Counted from the first letter of the stretch, positions 6,802 to 13,381 are shown. The stretch is DNA of 14,638 nt from Opitutaceae bacterium (GCA_023269455.1 JAHFTG010000024.1:1-14638), one strand, 5' to 3'. Notes: a model not told the origin generated them from the letters alone. A program made the numbers and translations.

Positions 6802-6861
6802 TTTGGGGCAGGATTAACAGGATGGGCAGGATGCGAAAAAACAGGATCAGGTTATCCTGAT
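6802..6861. repeat. Dispersed palindromic repeat, CAGGAT 9-mer type, copy 3 (half element)
   Basis: The three 9-bp units GGGCAGGAT, TAACAGGAT and GGGCAGGAT match copy 1 over 24 consecutive bases. The right arm of the full element is missing; instead a short hairpin ATCAGG-TTAT-CCTGAT lies at 6846-6861. The 70 bp between copies 2 and 3 show nothing recognisable. Confidence 0.7.
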
Positions 6862-7235
6862 GGAGAATTCGTTAAATTATACATGGAAGCATTTTATAGA
6901 ATATAATTGGGTAATTAAAGAAGCCCGTAAACGGTTTCCTTCATCGGAAATGGCCCGGGGGTTCTGGACACTGGCGAGGCTTAGGCTTGACTGTAATGCC
7001 ATCGAGGGAAGGAAACAGGCTCGACGGGGAGGCTTGGCTCGGCTTAGGCTTGCTGTATCCCCATTCAGGCGAATGCATGCAGGTGTAAATTTCCCCGTGA
7101 TTCCTATCACGATCATCAGTTTTTATCCCGTGTGCCCCGTTTGATTTTCATGCATCGTTTACACCTACAGGCTCGACCTTTCAGAGCTCAAGCTTCACCC
7201 CTCATTCGTTGATCAAGTCACGTTAAGACATCGCC
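6862..7235. other. Non-coding spacer with short repeats upstream of the secreted-protein genes
   Basis: No convincing gene is present in these 374 bp. The spacer holds a 12-bp direct repeat GGCTTAGGCTTG at 6978-6989 and 7041-7052, and an 11-bp direct repeat ACAGGCTCGAC at 7015-7025 and 7167-7177. It also holds an inverted pair GCAGGTGTAAA (7079-7089) and TTTACACCTAC (7158-7168, one mismatch). Bases 6862-6935 are noticeably AT-rich. The spacing suggests a regulatory leader for the gene at 7236, but no promoter of standard form was found. Confidence 0.45.
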
Positions 7236-8300
7236 ATGAACGTATCCTCTCTTTTTCGGCACACTCTTTCGGGCGCAGCTTTGGCCGTTTTGATGGGTGC
7301 GACGGCTTTGGGGCAAACGGTGACGACGGTGCCGGTGGGGGCGATGACGTATACGTTTCCGGCGACAACTCAGGTCACGACGACCTATATTTCCATTCCG
7401 CTGACCAATCCGGCGGTTTACACCCTGCCGGTGGCGTCACTGACCGCCAACACGATAACCTTTAGCGGGACTCCCTTTCCTTCGGGTGGTTTGGCCCAGA
7501 CGGGCAGCCCTTTCTTTGCCCGTATTGCCACGGGTGCCCAAGCGGGTCGCACGATGTTGATCACGGCGAATACGACCAGCACGATCACGGTGGATTCCAC
7601 GGACAACTCTTCGCAAACGACCGGACTGGATACCAGCGGCTGGGCGGTGGCGGCGGGGGATCGGATCGAGATTATTGTTGGGGATACGTTGGCGAGTTTG
7701 TTGGGTGATAATACCGGTTCTAATCCCTTGCTTTTTATTGGAAGCACCAGCCCTTTTGCTGCGGATACAGTTGGATTATATAATAAAACGACTGGGAAGA
7801 CGGATAATTATTACTTTAATACGACGAGTGGCTATTGGCGTCCTCTGGCGACTAATGTGAATAGCAATTCAGTTATTATACGCCCTGAAGTCGCTATTAA
7901 TATTACACGCCAAAGCGGGATGCCCCAAGTTTCCTTAATTATAACTGGAGATGTTCCTTATTTGCCCTATCTAACTAAGGTTACTGGGGGATCTACTTCT
8001 GTATTTTCGGGGTTTCGGTATCCTGTGGATGTGAAACTTAATGCATTGGCTTACAATGGCTGGATTAAAAGTAACTCGGTTTTCTCGGCGGATACTGTGA
8101 ATGTATATAATCCGCAGACGGGTAAGTTTGATGTTTATTTTCAGAGACTGGATAATGGTCTTTGGAATAAGGTTGGTGCTGGAACGAATGATCAATCTAA
8201 TGTCACTATCGTTGGCGGGGTTGGTTTTAGTATTACAAAGACAGGAACTGTTTCCGGGAGCGCCTCGTATTTATATAACAGTCTTCCGTATACACTTTAA
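7236..8300 (+). CDS. TIGR02597-like secreted protein, function unknown
   Basis: The 354-residue protein begins with a signal peptide (MNVSSLFRHTLSGAALAVLMGATALGQ, probable cleavage near residue 24-27) and has no further membrane segment. The mature part is rich in Thr, Ser, Asn and Val and looks beta-structured. It carries the TVTTVPVGAMTYTFPA...YISIPLTNPAVYT and SLTANTITFSGTPF stretches that I associate with TIGR02597, a family described from Verrucomicrobiota. An internal duplication is visible: ADTVGLYNKTTGKTDNY..W...ITRQSG (about 176-229) and ADTVNVYNPQTGKFDVY..W...ITKTGT (about 285-338). The first 440 bp are GC-rich like the genome; from about 7670 on the gene is AT-rich. The PEP-CTERM gene follows after 16 bp and is probably in the same operon. 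Confidence 0.75.
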   Translation: MNVSSLFRHTLSGAALAVLMGATALGQTVTTVPVGAMTYTFPATTQVTTTYISIPLTNPAVYTLPVASLTANTITFSGTPFPSGGLAQTGSPFFARIATGAQAGRTMLITANTTSTITVDSTDNSSQTTGLDTSGWAVAAGDRIEIIVGDTLASLLGDNTGSNPLLFIGSTSPFAADTVGLYNKTTGKTDNYYFNTTSGYWRPLATNVNSNSVIIRPEVAINITRQSGMPQVSLIITGDVPYLPYLTKVTGGSTSVFSGFRYPVDVKLNALAYNGWIKSNSVFSADTVNVYNPQTGKFDVYFQRLDNGLWNKVGAGTNDQSNVTIVGGVGFSITKTGTVSGSASYLYNSLPYTL

Positions 8301-8316
8301 TTATTAAAAATAAATT

Positions 8317-9090
8317 ATGATCGCTTCACGAAAAATACTGGGGCTTGTTTTCATCACATTTGCCCTATCTTCTTTTGCGCAAACTACTACCTGGACTGGT
8401 AATGGCAATGGCCTATTCTGGGATGATGGGAGCAATTGGAACAATGGATCACCGAGTTCGTCATCCGGAGCTGTTTTTAATACAACAACAGGTGAAACTG
8501 GGTATTCGGTAGACTTCGCGATTGCATCACTTGCTTTCAATAGTGGTGTTGGTGTTGGGGATAAAATTACAGGGCTCGGTGGTGCCGCGTTAACAGTTAA
8601 TGGGGCTATTACCAACAATACTGCAAATTTACAGGTGTTGAATACGATTGTAAATGCGGGTACTAATGCCACTTGGACGGGTCCCATCCAATATAGTAAT
8701 ATCGTTAATGTTGGGACTCGCCAAATTACTTTGGCGGGAACGCAGACTTTTACAGGTTCTAATTTAAATTTTGATATAACGAATCTTTCCACATTTGGTC
8801 ATTTTTTGGGTTCTGGGACTGCAACGGTGACTGGTGTAACGATTAACATTGGAGGAGCCTACACTGGCTCTTCTGGCGATACCTTTGACTTTACCACCGG
8901 TAATTTTTCAGGGGCCACTTTGGGTAGTTTACCCACGCTTTCCGGTGGTTTGAGTTGGAATACCTCCAGCTTCATTTCGAGCGGAGTGCTTTCGGTGGTG
9001 TCGGCGATTCCCGAGCCTTCGACCTATGCGGCCATTTTTGGGGCGGCGGCCATTGGGTTCGGGGTCTGGCGCAAGCGCCGTAAAGCTTAA
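8317..9090 (+). CDS. PEP-CTERM sorted secreted protein
   Basis: The 257-residue protein has an N-terminal signal peptide (MIASRKILGLVFITFALSSFAQ) and a C-terminal PEP-CTERM sorting signal: IPEPSTY at about 231-237, a hydrophobic segment (AAIFGAAAIGFGVW) and a basic tail RKRRKA. Such proteins are exported and then processed by an exosortase, which is not in this window. The mature part starts TTTWTGNGNGLFWDDGSNWNNG, typical of autotransporter-associated beta-strand repeat proteins, and continues as Asn/Thr/Gly-rich beta sequence, so a surface or matrix protein is likely. The ATG at 8317 follows an AT-rich 16-bp gap with no ribosome-binding site. The last 100 bp, encoding the sorting signal, return to high GC. 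A terminator follows 23 bp after the stop. Confidence 0.9.
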   Translation: MIASRKILGLVFITFALSSFAQTTTWTGNGNGLFWDDGSNWNNGSPSSSSGAVFNTTTGETGYSVDFAIASLAFNSGVGVGDKITGLGGAALTVNGAITNNTANLQVLNTIVNAGTNATWTGPIQYSNIVNVGTRQITLAGTQTFTGSNLNFDITNLSTFGHFLGSGTATVTGVTINIGGAYTGSSGDTFDFTTGNFSGATLGSLPTLSGGLSWNTSSFISSGVLSVVSAIPEPSTYAAIFGAAAIGFGVWRKRRKA

Positions 9091-9113
9091 CTCGCTTTAA
9101 GATATAACTTTAC

Positions 9114-9142
9114 AGCCCGCCCGGATTTGGGCGGGCTTTTTT
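9114..9142 (+). terminator. Rho-independent terminator after the PEP-CTERM gene
   Basis: A perfect 9-bp stem AGCCCGCCC / GGGCGGGCT closes a 6-nt loop (GGATTT) and runs into six T residues (9137-9142). It ends the 7236-9090 pair and lies only 19 bp before the ATG of the next gene, so that gene needs its own promoter, a later start, or read-through. Confidence 0.92.
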
Positions 9143-9161
9143 ATTGGTTTAGGATTACCCC

Positions 9162-10838
9162 ATGGAAGATGACAATCCCCCTTTTGTCAGTGCCGAGCCC
9201 TTGAACGCGGAGAATGCGAGGGCTGTCACTCCTGCGTTTGGATTGGGACGTTGGGCGCCGTTTCAATATGAACGGGACCAGCATACGACGATGATCCGGC
9301 CGTTCTGGGGGCGCATCATCCTTTGGTTTTTGGTTTTGGCGTGTGTCGGCTGGGTGGTGGTCAGCGGCGGGCTCTATGGCTTTATCAAATATAAACGTGG
9401 GTTTTCGGAGGTGCGGTATGTGCATATGCTGTTGCTTCCTTGGAAGCTGGAAGATTACCGGCGCGCCAAGGGCGAGTTTGTGATCAGGCAAGGTCTGGCG
9501 AGCGCCGAGGCTCACGAATGGAGGCAGGCATTGGGGTTGCTGCGATCCGGGTTGAAGGCGGTGCCGGATAATCAGGAGGCGTGCTTGATGGTCGCCCGTA
9601 TTTATCTGATGGCCGGTCGGCCCGACATGACGCGTGACACGCTGATCGAAGGGCTGAAATACCATGGCGCCCAACTCGATTACCTACGAGATGTTGTGGG
9701 CTTTTTTTTCGGGCTGGAAGCGGACACTACGGTCATCGAACTGACGAGCGAGCTGCGGCAGCGACTGGATCCGGCCACGCCGGCCGGTCGGATGGCGGCG
9801 ACCGCGCTGGCCTACGCCTATTTTAATCGAGGTCTGTATAAAGAGGCAGGGGCGGTGGTGGACTCGGCCCGGCTGCGGGACACGTTGGAGGGACATTTCG
9901 TGACCGCGCGGATCGCCTGGATGAAGGGTCGGCATGAGGAGGCGCTTTATCAATTGAACGCGCTCACCAACCGGGCGCCCGACAACAATGAGTTTTACGG
10001 CACGTTGATCGCCTATTTGCGGGAAGATCACCGGTGGGACGAGCTGCGCCGGGCGAGTCTGTTGAGGCAGTTTGCGATGCCCAACCGGCCGGAAGCGTAT
10101 GTGGATTTCATCGAAGCGTGCGGTAAGCAGGGCGATGAAGCCGGACGTAGCGAAGCGGAGACGGCTTTTCTGACGCGGTTTAACCGCGATGCCGGGGCTC
10201 TGCTGAAACTCGGGGAGCTGGCTTCGCACGAGGGACGGGCGGGCGTGGCCGGCCGGGTGGCGGCGTGTTGTCGCGAGTTGAAGAGCGGCGAGGCCGAATC
10301 GGCGTTGCTGTGGTTGGGGGCATATCTGGAACAACGCGACTATCAGGAGATGCTCGACCGGTGCGCCGAGTTGGCACCGCAGACGGCCAAGTGGTCGGAC
10401 CAATATCGGATGATTCTGGGCGGACTGCGCGCCGCCGCCCTTTACGGTCTGCATGAGGAGACGGAAGCGGAGCCGTTGGCGGACCGGCTGGTAGGAACCA
10501 AGCTGCTGCCCGCGCAGACGCTCACGGCGCTGGCGATCCAGTGGCAGGCGGTGGGCCAGGGGGCGAAAGCGCGGCAACTGTTGAGGCACGCGGTGGAACT
10601 GGACCCGCTTAACCGGCCGGCGTTGGTGCTTTTTTTGCGCGGTTTGCTGGCGGAGGGGCGGCTTCAGGAGGCGTTGCCGTTGATCGAGCGTCTGCTCGGC
10701 ATGCGGAATCCGCCGGGGGATTTACTGGAGGCGGTGGCAGCGGCGCTGGATTCGGACCGGTATCTGTTTCTGGCGGACCGCGGGAGGGTTTGCACGATGA
10801 TCAAAGCGTTTCTGATCACTCGAAACCCACGGGGCTAA
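9162..10838 (+). CDS. Membrane-anchored helical-repeat (TPR-like) protein
   Basis: The 558-residue protein has a short N-terminal cytoplasmic stretch, one transmembrane segment (about residues 52-75, IILWFLVLACVGWVVVSGGLYGFI), then a long alpha-helical region to the end. That region contains TPR-like pairs such as AEAHEWRQALGLLRSGLKAVPDNQEACLMVARIYLMAG, RHEEALYQLNALTNRAPDNNEFYGTLIAYL and GQGAKARQLLRHAVELDPLNRPALVLFLRGLLAEGRLQEALPLIERLL. A role as a periplasmic scaffold is likely but the partner is unknown. The ATG at 9162 lies 19 bp after a terminator; Met44 (9291), just before the membrane segment, is an alternative start. It sits beside a PEP-CTERM gene, and TPR proteins occur in some exosortase gene clusters, but no link is shown here. 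Confidence 0.75.
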   Translation: MEDDNPPFVSAEPLNAENARAVTPAFGLGRWAPFQYERDQHTTMIRPFWGRIILWFLVLACVGWVVVSGGLYGFIKYKRGFSEVRYVHMLLLPWKLEDYRRAKGEFVIRQGLASAEAHEWRQALGLLRSGLKAVPDNQEACLMVARIYLMAGRPDMTRDTLIEGLKYHGAQLDYLRDVVGFFFGLEADTTVIELTSELRQRLDPATPAGRMAATALAYAYFNRGLYKEAGAVVDSARLRDTLEGHFVTARIAWMKGRHEEALYQLNALTNRAPDNNEFYGTLIAYLREDHRWDELRRASLLRQFAMPNRPEAYVDFIEACGKQGDEAGRSEAETAFLTRFNRDAGALLKLGELASHEGRAGVAGRVAACCRELKSGEAESALLWLGAYLEQRDYQEMLDRCAELAPQTAKWSDQYRMILGGLRAAALYGLHEETEAEPLADRLVGTKLLPAQTLTALAIQWQAVGQGAKARQLLRHAVELDPLNRPALVLFLRGLLAEGRLQEALPLIERLLGMRNPPGDLLEAVAAALDSDRYLFLADRGRVCTMIKAFLITRNPRG

Positions 10839-10843
10839 AGCGG

Positions 10844-10988
10844 TTCAAATAAAGTCATAGCCTATGATGGTGGGTTTGAGGTAGGGCGGACCGCTGGGCC
10901 GGTCGCGAATATCCAATGAGAAATGCTGTCGGAACGGCGCGCCCGGCGGTCACGCCCTACCTTCAGAATAGCTACAGTTTTATTTGAA
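10844..10988. repeat. 145-bp imperfect inverted-repeat element (MITE-like) between convergent genes
   Basis: The ends are exact complements: TTCAAATAAA at 10844-10853 and TTTATTTGAA at 10979-10988. Inside them, GGTAGGGCGG-ACCGCTGGGC (about 10880-10899) pairs with GCCCGGCGGTCACGCCCTACC (about 10941-10961) with a few mismatches. The element fills nearly the whole gap between the stop codons of the helical-repeat gene (10838) and the helicase (10994). No open reading frame is inside it. It could serve as a two-way transcription stop. Confidence 0.75.
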
Positions 10989-10993
10989 ATGCT

Positions 10994-12334
10994 CTACCCG
11001 CCGTTGCTCTTGCGCCATTGGGCGCCGGGTTTGCCTTTGGAGTGCCACTTGGGATTGCCGCCGCCAAAGGCCTTGCCCTTGTAAACCTTGTCCTGGTTGC
11101 CGCCAGAGTCGCCTTTTTGCTTTCCGCCGGCGCCGAGCGATTGCTGGTGGCCGGCGCGCTTGGGGGAGTTGGCCAGCGGGTTGGCCGGATCGATGCGCGG
11201 AGCGGAGCCGCCCTCGTAGGCAAAACCCTCGACGGGCACGACGGTGATTTTCTGGCCGATGAGTTTTTCGATGGCGACGATCTCGTTGGCTTCCTGCGGC
11301 GTGACGAGGGTGACGGCGTCGCCGGTGGCGGCGGCGCGGCCGGTGCGACCGATGCGGTGGACGTAGTCCTCGGCGTGGAGCGGCACATCGAAGTTGATCA
11401 CGTGGGAGACGTTGGCGACGTCGATGCCGCGCGCGGCGATGTCGGTGGCGACGAGCACGCCGCAGCGGCCGGTCTTGAATTTGTCGAGGGCATCGACGCG
11501 CTGGCCCTGGGTGCGTTCGGCGTGGATGACGACGCAGGCCTGGTTTTCGAGGCGGAGTTGGTGGGCGATGCGGTCGGCGCCTTTGCGCGTGCGGGCGAAG
11601 ACGATCACGCTTTTGAAGTCGTCGCGCTTGAGCAGGCCGAGGAGGAGATCGAGCTTCTGGTTTTCGCTCACCGGGTGGATGACGTGGTTGACGGATGCGG
11701 TGACGGGTTTCTCACGGGCGATCTCGATGCGGAGGGGTTTGGTGAGGGCGAATTTGGCGACTTCGGCTAGCTGAGGCGGGATCGTGGCAGAGAAGAGGAG
11801 GGTCTGGCGGTTCGCCGGGCAGAGCCTGGTGATGGCCTTGACGTCCTCGATGAAACCCATGTCGAGCATGCGGTCCACCTCGTCGAGGACGAGGACCTCG
11901 ATGGTATCGAGTTTGATGAGCGTGCCGTCGAGGAATTCGCGGAGGCGGCCGGTGGTGGCGACGACGATATCGACGCCGGCGCGGAGGGCGTTGCGCTGAG
12001 GGCCGAGGGTGACGCCGCCATGGAGGACGACGGATTTGAAATCGGTAAACTGGCCGAGTTTTTGGAAGGATTCGTCAACCTGGGCGGCGAGTTCGCGGGT
12101 GGGTTCGAGGACGAGGACGCGGGGGCCGGTGGCGCGATGGGGGCCGAGGCGGTTGAGAATGGGCAGGGCGAACGCGGCGGTTTTTCCGGTGCCGGTCTGA
12201 GCGGAGGCGATCAGGTCGCGGCCGGAAAGCACGACGGGAATGGCCTGGGCCTGGATGGGCGTGGGCTCGGTGTAGCCCAAGGCTTGCGCGCCGCGCACGA
12301 GACTGGAATAGAGGCCGAGTTTGGAAAAAGGCAT
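10994..12334 (-). CDS. DEAD-box ATP-dependent RNA helicase, RhlE-like
   Basis: ATP-dependent RNA helicase of 446 residues, with the motifs in order: Q motif PTPIQAQAI (Gln28), Walker A AQTGTGKT (45-52), PTREL (78-82), HGG (105-107), motif Ib TTGR (127-130), motif II DEVD (151-154), SAT (182-184), then the second RecA domain with VIVFARTRKGADRIA, VLVATDIAARGIDV and HRIGRTGR. The SKLGL-start and LDMGF after motif II fit the RhlE group. Two motifs depart from the consensus: DEVD for DEAD and TTGR for TPGR. The tail after about residue 380 is a low-complexity, basic Gly/Lys-rich region (KGKAFGGGNPKWHSKGK...), as in RNA-binding tails. It converges with the helical-repeat gene; the structured repeat A lies just upstream of its start. 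Confidence 0.93.
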   Translation of the reverse strand: MPFSKLGLYSSLVRGAQALGYTEPTPIQAQAIPVVLSGRDLIASAQTGTGKTAAFALPILNRLGPHRATGPRVLVLEPTRELAAQVDESFQKLGQFTDFKSVVLHGGVTLGPQRNALRAGVDIVVATTGRLREFLDGTLIKLDTIEVLVLDEVDRMLDMGFIEDVKAITRLCPANRQTLLFSATIPPQLAEVAKFALTKPLRIEIAREKPVTASVNHVIHPVSENQKLDLLLGLLKRDDFKSVIVFARTRKGADRIAHQLRLENQACVVIHAERTQGQRVDALDKFKTGRCGVLVATDIAARGIDVANVSHVINFDVPLHAEDYVHRIGRTGRAAATGDAVTLVTPQEANEIVAIEKLIGQKITVVPVEGFAYEGGSAPRIDPANPLANSPKRAGHQQSLGAGGKQKGDSGGNQDKVYKGKAFGGGNPKWHSKGKPGAQWRKSNGG

Positions 12335-12383
12335 GGGGAAGAGTGGGAGGTCAAGCGGGTGGTTGGCGAGGACGGAGGCGGCG

Positions 12384-12505
12384 GGAGCGAAACGGAATCG
12401 GAATTTTAACCACTAAGGGAATCGCTCAATGGGGCGATTCGGTGGGAGCGGTTTCGGCCAATGGCCTCCACGATTTTGCGGAGGGGCGGCTGATGCCGCC
12501 GGGGG
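12384..12505. repeat. Structured repeat, copy A, downstream of vapC
   Basis: The core 12410-12505 (96 bp) aligns without gaps to 13221-13316 with 8 differences by hand count (about 92% identity), in the same orientation. Similarity extends about 25 bp further left with a small gap. It can form successive hairpins: GAATCGCTC / GGGCGATTC with one U-G pair, GGCC-AAT-GGCC, CCTCC...GGAGG, and GGCGGC-TGAT-GCCGCC. It ends 2 bp from the vapC stop codon. Confidence 0.9.
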
Positions 12506-12507
12506 AT

Positions 12508-12933
12508 TTAATTTAAAGCGCGTTGCCAGTTTTCGCAGGCGAGACCTGGGACGCGGGAGAACTCGGTGAGGTTGTGCGTCACGAACACGGCGCCGATGGC
12601 GAGGGCCTGGCCGGCGAGCAACGCATCGTAGGGGCCGATGGGTTGGGCGTTGGGTTTTAGATTGGCGAGGTGGGCGCGGACGAAACCGGCATGATAGGCG
12701 GCGCGCGCGTCGAATGGGATGACTTCGGGGAAGATGGCCTGAAGCTGGAGGATGCGGTCGCGAAACGCGGGGATGTCGGGGCGTTTGGCGGCGCCGTATT
12801 CGAGCTCCATGAGGGCGATGGCAGCGAGGTGGCATTCGCGCAGATGGGTTTCCACCCGGTCGCACAGGGCGGCGTCCTCGCGCCGATTGCGCAGAAAGCG
12901 CGACCAGACGTTGGTGTCGGGAAGGTAGATCAC
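12508..12933 (-). CDS. vapC: VapC-type PIN-domain ribonuclease toxin
   Basis: A 141-residue PIN-domain protein. VapC toxins are Mg-dependent RNases that cut tRNA or rRNA and are held inactive by VapB. Active-site acids are in place: Asp6 in YLPDTNVWSRF, Glu43 in ALMELEYGA and Asp103 in PIGPYDALLAGQA. The fourth position lies in the VTHNLTEFSRVPGL stretch (Asn121/Glu124), as in many VapC proteins that end with SRVPGL..ENW. The start is GTG (complement of 12931-12933) and its GTGA overlaps the vapB stop by 4 bp, the usual coupled arrangement. The target RNA cannot be told from the sequence. The stop codon abuts repeat A. Confidence 0.92.
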   Translation of the reverse strand: MIYLPDTNVWSRFLRNRREDAALCDRVETHLRECHLAAIALMELEYGAAKRPDIPAFRDRILQLQAIFPEVIPFDARAAYHAGFVRAHLANLKPNAQPIGPYDALLAGQALAIGAVFVTHNLTEFSRVPGLACENWQRALN

Positions 12934-13154
12934 GTGGTGTGGTCGGGGAAGTCGGGTGCCGAGCCGCGCAGGGCGCGGAGGGCCTTGAGGCGCCTGGCTT
13001 CTTGCGCGGGGTCGATGAGACGGAAACTGCCGGCGTGCTCCTCGACGATGTAGGACTTGGCCTTGAGTTTGACGGAGCGGGGCATGCGGATGGCGATGGA
13101 ATTGCCGGACTTGAATACCTTGGCGACGATGGTTTGGGCGGTGCTCATGGGCAT
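12930..13154 (-). CDS. vapB: VapB-type antitoxin (AbrB/MazE-like DNA-binding)
   Basis: The 74-residue protein has an N-terminal swapped-hairpin AbrB-type domain, AKVFKSGNSIAIRMPRSVKLKAKSYIVEE, and a C-terminal arm (DPAQEARRLKALRALRGSAPDFPDH) of the kind that wraps the toxin. VapB normally neutralises VapC and represses its own promoter, alone or with the toxin. Two ATG codons are possible, at 13154 (MPMSTAQ) and 13148 (MSTAQ); the second is closer to the usual length. A perfect palindrome lies 4 bp upstream of the first ATG. It is the first gene of the pair. Confidence 0.9.
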   Translation of the reverse strand: MPMSTAQTIVAKVFKSGNSIAIRMPRSVKLKAKSYIVEEHAGSFRLIDPAQEARRLKALRALRGSAPDFPDHTT

Positions 13155-13158
13155 ACGG

Positions 13159-13168
13159 TGTATATACA
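13159..13168. promoter_or_regulatory. Likely vapBC operator/promoter palindrome
   Basis: TGTATATACA is a perfect 10-bp palindrome, 4-10 bp upstream of the candidate vapB start codons. On the minus strand it offers TATACA as a -10-like box, with TTGACC (complement of 13178-13183) upstream, although the spacer of 13 bp is too short for a standard promoter. Short AT-rich palindromes of this kind are common VapB operators. A transcript starting here would have almost no leader. Confidence 0.5.
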
Positions 13169-13198
13169 GAGGGCGCGGGTCAAGGGCGGGGGCGGAGT

Positions 13199-13316
13199 GG
13201 AGCGGAAACGGAGTTTTGGACCACTAATGGAATCGCCCAACGGGGCGATTCGTTGGGAGTGGTTTCGGCCAATGGCCTCCACGGTGATGCGGAGGGGCGG
13301 CTGATGCCGCCGGGGG
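13199..13316. repeat. Structured repeat, copy B, upstream of vapB
   Basis: The 96-bp core (13221-13316) is the partner of 12410-12505 in the same orientation. The first hairpin is perfect here: GAATCGCCC, loop AACG, GGGCGATTC. The following hairpins GGCC-AAT-GGCC, CCTCC...GGAGG and GGCGGC-TGAT-GCCGCC are shared with copy A. It lies 45 bp beyond the vapB start, just outside the putative operator. Confidence 0.9.
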
Positions 13317-13345
13317 TTGGAATGCCGAGATGCAGGAGGGGCAGG

Positions 13346-13381
13346 CTTTGCGATCTTCGCGGCTCTTGGCGTCTTTGCGTT
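13346..13381. repeat. Four 9-bp units of CTTTGCG type
   Basis: The units are CTTTGCGAT, CTTCGCGGC, TCTTGGCGT and CTTTGCGTT, followed by AAAATCC. They lie in the gap between repeat B and the kdpE stop codon. The rest of this gap (13382-13436) shows nothing recognisable, and no terminator for kdpE was seen. Confidence 0.6.

Noticed and set aside
6860..7144. A 94-codon reading frame (MENSLNYTWKHF...) in the spacer before the TIGR02597-like gene
   Set aside because: It starts inside a palindromic repeat, crosses the direct repeats of the leader, and its sequence resembles no family I know. A chance frame is more likely.
11018..11770. A 250-codon plus-strand frame opposite the DEAD-box helicase
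   Set aside because: It is a shadow frame rich in Gly, Val, Asp and Ala; the helicase motifs on the minus strand explain the region.
12384..13316. Repeats A and B as a two-repeat CRISPR array or as insertion-sequence ends
   Set aside because: The copies are far longer than CRISPR repeats, are separated by two genes, and are direct rather than inverted; no transposase lies between them.
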